Shown piece by piece: positions 57,746-64,000 of a stretch of 64,000 nucleotides of DNA. Within the stretch, counting starts at the first letter, position 1, and each line of letters starts with the position of its first letter. The stretch spans positions 4,890,842-4,954,841 of the forward strand of contig OZ020306.1 in assembly GCA_963971305.1 (NCBI GenBank). Direction: 5' to 3'. Source of the stretch: Arcuatula senhousia. Taxonomy: Eukaryota; Mollusca; Bivalvia; Mytilida; Mytilidae. The notes under the pieces were generated by a model, which was not told the origin of the DNA, searched no databases, and was given only the letters and a program-made list of their open reading frames with translations. A program made the translations under genes and the position numbers.

Positions 57746-57944
57746 GTATGGAGGGGTTTTTATACTTACATTTTATCTATTATGTGCAGATTCTCCTAGC
57801 AAAAGAAAATTCCTAGCATATTAACAAATAAAGGGAATTCTTTAATTTTCATCTTGACTTCGAATGTCGAGTTTCGACTGTCAGGATAGGTAAAAATGCT
57901 GGCAGCAAATGTGCCAAAGTGTCTTCTTATAAATAAAAGGTTAT

Positions 57945-58240
57945 GAGATATGGAGTAAGTGTACACGACACAACCTACATATATCAACGGAAAACTCCAC
58001 ACTGGAAAACAGTCTTAAGTCTTCAATGTGACCATTGGTCGCTGCTCGCCGTCCTGCAATTGGCCCAAGATTAAAATATAACACATACGATTCAAACCAA
58101 TACTAAAAATGTCAAAGAAAGACCCTCTCTGGACAAAGAACATCTAACAAAAAGACGATGGGTATAAACGTAAGCTGTGACAGAGATTCCTGGATTAGGA
58201 ACCTTAGAAACGATTTGGTTTTATTTTAAAGATTTTTAAC
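57945..58240 (-). repeat. Dispersed repeat family C, copy 5
   Basis: GGAGTAAGTGTACACGACAC ... CAGTCTTAAGTCTTCAATGTG ... CTGTGACAGAGATTCCTGG. It is collinear with the intronic copy at 27725-28030. Confidence 0.65.
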
Positions 58241-58309
58241 ATGATAACCACAACAATGAAACGGGTTTAATTAGCTTTCTAGTTCTCCGTACATCAGAAT
58301 ATAAGAGGC

Positions 58310-58400
58310 AAAGACGTACCAATTGGAGTACTCGAGTATCGGACATAAGTAAATGCAAAGGCAAAATCAGTTAAAGCCGAAGACAAAAAAAATAAATCAA
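58310..58400 (+). repeat. Family A fragment
   Basis: AGAGGCAAAGACGTACCAATT then GAGTACTCGAGTATCGGACA; left end of family A only. Confidence 0.4.
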
Positions 58401-58404
58401 GTCA

Positions 58405-58915
58405 GCCCTTTCTTCAGTGTGGACAAGTCAAAAAGACGAAGCAAAAGTAAATCCACTTTAGTTTCTTAATTTTGAAGTATATCCAATAAACTATCATTAC
58501 ATTTCCATGTAAAAATTAGGGCGTGTGTGGAATGTTTGATATCTAAATTCAACCTTTCCGACAAACCACAAAAAGCAACCATTTTAGATCATTAAAGGGA
58601 GTTTGGAAAGACAGAAACATTAATTATAATTCAATAACGATGCTAATCCGCTCTTAGTCGACCAATCAGAATTTAGATAGGTTATAAGATGACACGAAGT
58701 GACATTGTTTCAATATGACAACGCTTTTTTAACAGACGTCATTAAAACATGACAATGTGTACTACCTTGTTTACAATGTATATAAATGTTCTACTTTCTT
58801 CATGTTTTCATTATTCATAAGTCACTCACTGACAATTATAAAGGTAATTATTTTGTGTAATCTTATAGTTATTAGAATAATTAAGTTTATTTTGAAAGTA
58901 TATAGCTTTAGGCTT
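58405..58915. other. Non-coding stretch, nothing recognised
   Basis: No supported frame or repeat. Confidence 0.4.
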
Positions 58916-58922
58916 TAACAGC

Positions 58923-59252
58923 TTAAGGCCGTGGAAACTCATCAAAGACGCTTTTGCTGAAAGTTGAAATGGGCACAATGACATAACAAGTAATCAAATC
59001 CAAATTCATTACCAAACTTGAAATCATGAAGACCAGTTTGGCGACTTTTTCCATTTTCCATCTCATATTTCGTACAGGAACTTGAGTCTCATTTCGAAAA
59101 AGAAACCCAAGGACGATTTTCAACATCAAATGCATAGCTCGATTTCCCCTTCCTGTGGACCTTGTGTCTTTGATCTTAAAGCTATTTATTCCAGAATCCT
59201 CATGCATCTTTCGTGCATCATAAGCTCTACGACATATCTCCATAACAAACAT
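58923..59252 (-). CDS. Possible single-exon fragment with one membrane segment
   Basis: 109 codons on the minus strand, ending with TAA, preceded in frame by a stop just upstream. A basic region (RRAYDARKMHEDSG ... RNMRWKMEK) is followed by one hydrophobic helix (VAKLVFMISSLVMNLDLI and onward) and a short polar end. The order is reminiscent of the third intracellular loop and sixth helix of a rhodopsin-type receptor, but the usual CWxP is absent and nothing else of a receptor is near. It may be a relic or chance. Confidence 0.2.
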   Translation of the reverse strand: MFVMEICRRAYDARKMHEDSGINSFKIKDTRSTGRGNRAMHLMLKIVLGFLFRNETQVPVRNMRWKMEKVAKLVFMISSLVMNLDLITCYVIVPISTFSKSVFDEFPRP

Positions 59253-59259
59253 GACGACC

Positions 59260-60800
59260 TTTCCCTTTTAATGTATGAATATCCCGTCAACTTTAGCTTA
59301 TAGAGTTTAAACATCCAGCTGATTCGTTATTTCCTATAAAAAAAAAGTCCATTTGAGTTCTATAAATCAACAACAATTCTTTTAATTTTTTTTGTCTCTC
59401 AAATAAAATTTATTTTTTAAACACAAATAAACTTTTAATTAGTATACGAACTCTGATAACAAAAACCAAGATGTTATCTTCTGAAATAAAAAAGTTTTCT
59501 ATATGGTCTAATGCTAAATATTTAACCAATTTTAATAATACCTAAAATGGTGTGTTTATCTGACGGAACAGCCAGGTGTTGGGCCCACCTGAACATAATT
59601 GAAAGGACTAACAATAGGAGATTAGATGACCAATTAGCTCCACAAAGGATTTTTAAAGTTATACAGAGCAAATGCTGTTCCTGGTCACTAGGTTGTACTC
59701 CCATGGATTTCTATGAATTTTTGGTCCATTTTTACTATTAAGATCTATGGAAAACATTTTTATTGATCATGCAAAAATTTTGAAATTTTATGCCTGAGTT
59801 CGTATGCCATTAAAAAGTTATGACATACTTAAATAGTTAAAATATTTTGCAAGACGTAAATTTACAAGCCATTTTTCGTTGATTTATAAAACTCAAATGG
59901 ACTATAGCCTATGGAGCATATCATAATTTCATTGATTCTAGCGCCACTGAAACATTGTTATAAGATGCTCTTCATTCAAGAAATTTACATCATGTGTTCG
60001 TAGACAAATACGAGACTTCAATTTCTCAGTTGAATACAGAAGCGGGGTTGTCATAGAGTTTTTGTATTGTGGTTCTTTACGAGATTTGATACGCTGGATT
60101 TATTACTTTTAACGCGACAAATATGTTGCAACAAAACTGCTCACCTCCAATCAAATGCCCCATTGACGCTTCTTTGCCTCTTTTAGAGGTCTATACATTT
60201 GATGAGAAAAATGCTCAAAATAGCCATACGATGCATCTTTATTTCCGACCGCTTCAAACATCGTTCTTTGCTCTTTATTTAATCATTATAAGTATTGCAG
60301 TAAATTTATTTAATTTTAATGCCTATTAAGATGTCCTACCCAGCCCCTATCCTGTATTATTCAGAGAATCTTTCGTTATTTGTTGGATAATGTATATTTT
60401 CCCTCGTGTTGGATTTCTGTGTGTAGATTGTCCCGTGCAGTGTAAAACAACTTATCTTGTGACTTCTGTTATTCATAGATCTTTGCGAGATTCTGAATAT
60501 TTAAGTTTAGACCCGGTTCGGTTGTTTGATTCTTTTTTACTTCAATTCTTCAGTTAAATCTAATACTGCTACTATTTACGCGGTGGCTTTGATATCAAAA
60601 CTCGTCAGAAGGTACAGTGGTCATTCGGGTTAGCATACATCGTTGATTTCCACATTCCCATACATGGACATTGCACACTTTTGCTTTTCTGAAGATGGGA
60701 TTTCTTCTCAAAATGCCAGAATAGAGCATCCAAATTTCTCGAACTCCAAGCATTTACTTTTCTTTTATCGGACCAGTGCTCAGCCTACTGAGCAATCAAG
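59260..60800. other. Non-coding stretch
   Basis: Only chance frames (for example 59547-59741 plus and its minus-strand shadow). Confidence 0.35.
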
Positions 60801-60809
60801 GTGTGAATG

Positions 60810-61085
60810 ATAGGTGACCGAATGGGTTGGCCTAAGGCATGTGGGTTGTCAGGTCAGAAAGTCTGACCGTAGAACATAGTCAGCCAAACGTGTGGAGAGT
60901 GTCTTTTGTAGAACACATGGAGCGATCTTTATATGCTAAATTTTCTGCTTCTATCCACTACTCCCCTTTTCAGTCGCATTCAAATTTTCCTTTGTCCCCT
61001 CATATTTCTCATCATCATTTCTTGTTCATTTTATCATCTTTTTGTGTTAAAGAGGAGTAAAAAACCTCCTCACTCACTCACTTTA
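60810..61085 (+). repeat. SINE-like dispersed repeat family B, copy 2
   Basis: GACCGAATGGGTTGGCCTAA ... CTATCCACTACTCCCCTTTT ... TTCTTGTTCATTTTATCATC ... CTCACTCACTCACTT. Same order as 19490-19805. Confidence 0.6.
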
Positions 61086-61089
61086 TTTA

Positions 61090-61685
61090 TTGTCTGTTTA
61101 AATGAAATGCCTTTCCATGATTTTGAAGACATCTTGTGACCTGTTTTGATGATGTATGCCCTCCTTTATGCTTGAAAATTCCTGTGTGGAAAGGTTGCCC
61201 TAGTGGTAACAACAACCCCTTGTTTATATTTAAAAACAAACGTTTGTTTAAGTGTATTTAGTATGTGAAAAAAGGACACTTTCATTCCGGGTGAGCTAAT
61301 TTCACGGTTATGTTTATTTTTATTCAAGTAACTCTTATTTCCCAGCATTTTCTTCACTTCTGGTTACTGCGTTTTCTAGCATATAATAAGCTACTGAGAT
61401 GACCGTTTGGTGGCTTCTAAGAAAAACTAGGCCATATATTCGTTCGAGTAAACACGTCCTACTGTAAGTGTTATTTACTAGTTGTCATTTCAGACAAAAC
61501 ATTTCATTTATTACGTGATATTCATGTGTCTTGTCATCATATTTTCTTATTTAACTATTAACCCGGCTAAGTAAACAAACATTTTCATAAATTGTTTCCT
61601 TTTAGACCATATTTTTCGTCTTTATTTGGCGGTATAGTACAGGGTCTACGGGTGTACAATTTCATAAGAACAATAATTTGATATT
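61090..61685. other. Non-coding stretch, nothing recognised
   Basis: No supported frame or repeat. Confidence 0.4.
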
Positions 61686-61689
61686 GCAT

Positions 61690-61930
61690 TGCTTAATTTT
61701 TTGCTTGGAATGTTTGCCTCGATGGTTGACTGGATTGCACACCATGGCAGTCAGGACATCCCTGTATGGACGACCGAGTAGTCTACTACATTTTATACCC
61801 CTACCCACATCTACCCTTTTCCAATTATCTTTAAAATTTCTGGTTCTTTTTTTTTCCTATTCTGTCTCTATTTCTAATCATCACTTCGTGTTCATTTTAT
61901 TATCCTTTTAATGTTCACTTCTCTTGTATA
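61690..61930 (+). repeat. SINE-like dispersed repeat family B, copy 3
   Basis: CCTCGATGGTTGACTGGATT ... CCTACCCACATCTACCCTTT ... TTCGTGTTCATTTTATTATCC. Confidence 0.6.
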
Positions 61931-61950
61931 CTGAGTCACCTATATCAGGT

Positions 61951-62235
61951 ATGGGCTTGGGTAGCCATCTGGTCGAAGGTGCTGGTTTAAATCACTAGCC
62001 GATCTCCTCTCAGTAGGTCTTCGAGTCCCGCTTGTAATATATAAAACGGGACATCTCTACCTGTATGTGATTCGGTTTGTCAGTTACCTGCCCGAGGTCG
62101 GTGGTTTCCTTTGTATACTCCGGTTTCCTCCATCACTAAAACTGACCACTCAGATGCGTCGACAAGGGCGTTAAACTCTTACAAACACACACACACGCAC
62201 ACGCGCACACCTATATCAGGTAGCAAGGGCGTAAA
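61951..62235 (+). mobile_element. tRNA-derived SINE
   Basis: The head contains TCTTCGAGTCCCGCTT (62016 region), a close match to a polymerase III B box, and an A-box-like TAGCCATCTGG. The body GAGGTCGGTGGTTTCCTTTG ... ACTCCGGTTTCCTCCATCAC, then AAACTGACC and ACAAGGGCGTTAAAC, is the order seen in widespread molluscan SINE tails. A (CA)n tract and a second GCAAGGGCGTAAAACACCAA follow. Confidence 0.75.
62184..62211 (+). repeat. (CA)n/(CG CA) microsatellite
   Basis: Imperfect CACA tract after the SINE tail. Confidence 0.9.
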
Positions 62236-62288
62236 ACACCAATTCATCCATTAGGGCGTCCTTGAGTTTCGCTTAGGAACCGATCATT

Positions 62289-62497
62289 TAACTCGAAAGG
62301 GGGCTTGGTTTTATATTCTTGTCAGAAAATACTTTTCGCGGATAAATATTTAATTTTTTTACAGGTATCACGACATTTGTTTTCCATTATTAGCATAATT
62401 TTAATGGCAGTATCCTTTTTCAGATTTTTTTTCTTAACCTCTGCTGCCAAAATATTACAAAATATCTTTGTAAGAAAAACAACAAGACCCCTACAAA
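62289..62497. mobile_element. MITE related to 42220-42436, eroded
   Basis: Left CATTTAACTCGAAAGGGGGC then TTGGTTTTATATTC; the right end AAAACAACAAGACCCCT is a poor inverse. It lies just upstream of the TIMP exon. Confidence 0.55.
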
Positions 62498-62556
62498 ATA
62501 AATAGTCCACAAAACACTTCATCGCTACTGTAATGTTTTATTTTCAGATATAAAGA

Positions 62557-62668
62557 ATGCGTTCCGTGTTAAGATTTTTAACGATATCTTTGGCTGTTAG
62601 TGTGGTGTTTGGTTGTTCATGTTTACCGCCTGTTCACCACCAGGAAGACTTCTGCCGGTCAGATTATG
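62557..62668 (+). CDS. TIMP: TIMP (tissue inhibitor of metalloproteinases), N-terminal exon
   Basis: An acceptor TTTTATTTTCAG ends at 62547, nine untranslated bases follow, then ATG at 62557. It encodes a 19-residue signal peptide (hydrophobic core LRFLTISLAVSVVF, cleavage after Gly19) and the mature N-terminus CSCLPPVHHQEDFCRSDY. The C-x-C start, with Cys at mature position 1, is the wedge that chelates the catalytic zinc of metalloproteinases in this family; the following HHQ..FC..D pattern matches the TIMP consensus. Donor TTATG|GTAATA at 62669 leaves one base, and joining to the acceptor at 63229 gives YVIHGQVLES, the expected VIRGKV-like strand. The frame also runs on into the intron. 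The protein is secreted. The rest of the gene lies beyond the window. Confidence 0.9.
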
Positions 62669-62674
62669 GTAATA

Positions 62675-63215
62675 AATTGAAAATTATAATTTTCATTTTC
62701 AGGTTTGTCAATCTGACTTTCAACCTTTTCTATGTTGCTTTCTTTATTGGTCTTCATGCAAATACAAAATAAGATGGTTGGGTGGAATTGTCTCCCTTGG
62801 TACGCAATTGGTGAAACCTTGGACTAAACTTGTTATTCTTAACTTGGTTGTTTGGTACTACCGAAAAGGGCAAATATCTACTTCATTAAACTTGTTTAAC
62901 TTAAACTAATTGGCACGACCCCTCTCAATCGATTCATGAATTGGACAATTACCCTTGTACCTTCGTTCAATTTGACTACTCATATTGTGTTTTTATCAGA
63001 GTATCTGTGAACATCATTTCATGATTCTGTTAATTAAGTTTTATTCGATTCGTTAGTGATGTTGTATAAAGTATAAAGTATTTCATTCAGTCAATTATGG
63101 GCCCGTTAGGGCAAATATGAATTTTGACATATGTGTATACAATGAATAATATCAAACAACTTTTACTCACACTTTCTCTCTTTCACTTTCGTACTACGAG
63201 CCCTTGAATGATTCT
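62675..63215 (+). other. TIMP gene intron
   Basis: AT-rich intron between the signal-peptide exon and the repeated exon 2 start. No other exon seen. Confidence 0.7.
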
Positions 63216-64000
63216 CTTTTACTTTTCAGTGATTCATGGCCAGGTTTTAGAGAGTAACGCCCCGGTCACTGTTCCACCAGAACTGTTTAATACAATCAGA
63301 ACGTTTACTTTTCAGTGATTCATGGCCAGGTTTTAGAGAGTAACGCCTCGGTCACTGTTCCACCAGAACTGTTTAATACAATCAGAACGTTTACTTTTCA
63401 GTGATTCATGGCCAGGTTTTAGAGAGAAACGCCCCGGTCACTGTTCCACCAGAACTGTTTAATACAATCAGAACTTATACTTTTCAGTGATTCATGGCCA
63501 GGTTTTTAGAGAGTAACGCCCCGGTCACTGTTCCACCAGAACTGTTTAATACAATCAGAACTTTTACTTTTCAGTGATTCATGGCCAGGTTTAAGATAGT
63601 AACGCCCCGGTCACTGTTCCACCGAAACTGCTTAATACAATCAGAACTTATACTTTTCAGTGATTCATGGCCAGGTTTAAGATAGTAACGCCCCGGTCAC
63701 TGTTCCACCAGAACTGTTTAATACAATCAGAACTTATACTTTTCAGTGATTCATGGCCAGGTTTAAGATAGTAAGCCCCGGTCACTGTTCCACCAGAACT
63801 GTTTAATACAATCAGAACTTTTACTTTTCAGTGATTCATGGCCAGGTTTTAGAGAGAAACGCCCCGGTCACTGTTCCACCAGAACTGTTTAATACAATCA
63901 GACCTTATACTTTTCAGTGATTCATGGCCAGGTTTTAGAGAGTAACGCCCCGGTCACTGTTCCACCAGAACTGTTTAATACAATCAGAACTTTTACTTTT
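63216..64000 (+). repeat. TIMP: 86-bp tandem array of TIMP exon-2 acceptor and coding start
   Basis: Nine units begin (first exon base) at 63230, 63316, 63402, 63488, 63575, 63661, 63747, 63832 and 63918; the acceptor of a tenth is cut by the window edge. Every unit has TTTACTTTTCAG or TATACTTTTCAG as a strong acceptor, then TGATTCATGGCCAGG. In phase with the first exon each reads VIHGQVLESNAPVTVPPELF, then NTIRT; reading on through the next acceptor gives FQ-stop. Units 1, 2, 3, 8 and 9 are open; unit 4 has an extra T (frameshift); units 5-7 have an in-frame TAA (GTTTAAGAT), and unit 7 also lacks one base. No donor is found in the unit, so a productive transcript must use the last acceptor, probably beyond the edge. 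Confidence 0.93.
63230..63313 (+). CDS. TIMP: TIMP exon 2 start, first tandem copy
   Basis: It completes the Val codon left open at 62668 and encodes VIHGQVLESNAPVTVPPE then LFNTIRT, matching the second strand and loop of the TIMP inhibitory domain. If spliced here, translation stops at the TGA at 63315-63317 in the next unit, so this copy is probably a non-productive alternative start of exon 2. Confidence 0.5.

Noticed and set aside
62557..62772. Reading the TIMP frame straight through as a 71-residue protein
   Set aside because: The part after 62668 is hydrophobic intron sequence behind a splice donor; joining to 63230 restores the TIMP consensus.

Overview
This is AT-rich (roughly two thirds A+T), intron-containing, repeat-laden DNA of an invertebrate animal. 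The protein families (TIMP, GT31 glycosyltransferase, a ZU5/death-domain protein), the tRNA-type SINE ending in an 'AAGGGCGTTAAAC' tail, and mosaic elements with a core tandem array plus GAC microsatellite all point to a pteriomorph bivalve, most likely a mussel (Mytilus-like). No bacterial, organellar or viral block was seen.

Four genes can be supported. (1) 326-994, minus: last coding exon of an unrecognised protein ending in a CaaX prenylation box. (2) 20315-21346, plus: an intronless-ORF beta-1,3-galactosyltransferase-type (GT31) Golgi enzyme. (3) 25565-37147 (or up to 50802), minus: a seven-exon gene whose exons join in frame to 691 codons and encode two ZU5 domains, a UPA-like region and a C-terminal death domain, best matching the DTHD1 family; a second possible first exon lies 13.4 kb upstream and joins in the same phase (776 codons). 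(4) 62557 to the right edge, plus: the signal peptide and N-terminal exon of a secreted TIMP (metalloproteinase inhibitor), running off the window. A truncated CR1/L2-type non-LTR retrotransposon with a long open reverse transcriptase frame lies at 17772-19440, and decayed endonuclease and linker fragments of other non-LTR elements lie at 23412-24455.

Layout: 1-5 kb holds the CaaX gene, a 2-kb terminal-inverted-repeat element and a MITE; 5-13 kb is a repeat graveyard with a 731-bp giant-palindrome MITE (9282-10012, GTTATT target duplication); 13 kb has a MITE that carries a 21-bp minisatellite; 16.2-16.8 kb a TTAA-flanked MITE; 18-25 kb retroelements and the GT31 gene; 25.5-50.8 kb the ZU5/death gene, whose introns contain a 2-kb mosaic element with a 158-bp higher-order array; 42-54 kb several small MITEs; 54.5-57.5 kb a compound satellite block (45-bp and 40-bp arrays with a 941-bp internal duplication); 58-62.5 kb SINEs and fragments; 62.5-64 kb the TIMP gene.

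The most striking observation is that two unrelated genes here have an exon boundary turned into a tandem array. In the TIMP gene, the acceptor plus the start of exon 2 is repeated at least nine times with an 86-bp period. In the ZU5/death gene, the end of exon 5 plus its splice donor is repeated eight times, with four of the seven intronic copies still encoding the same peptide strand in frame.
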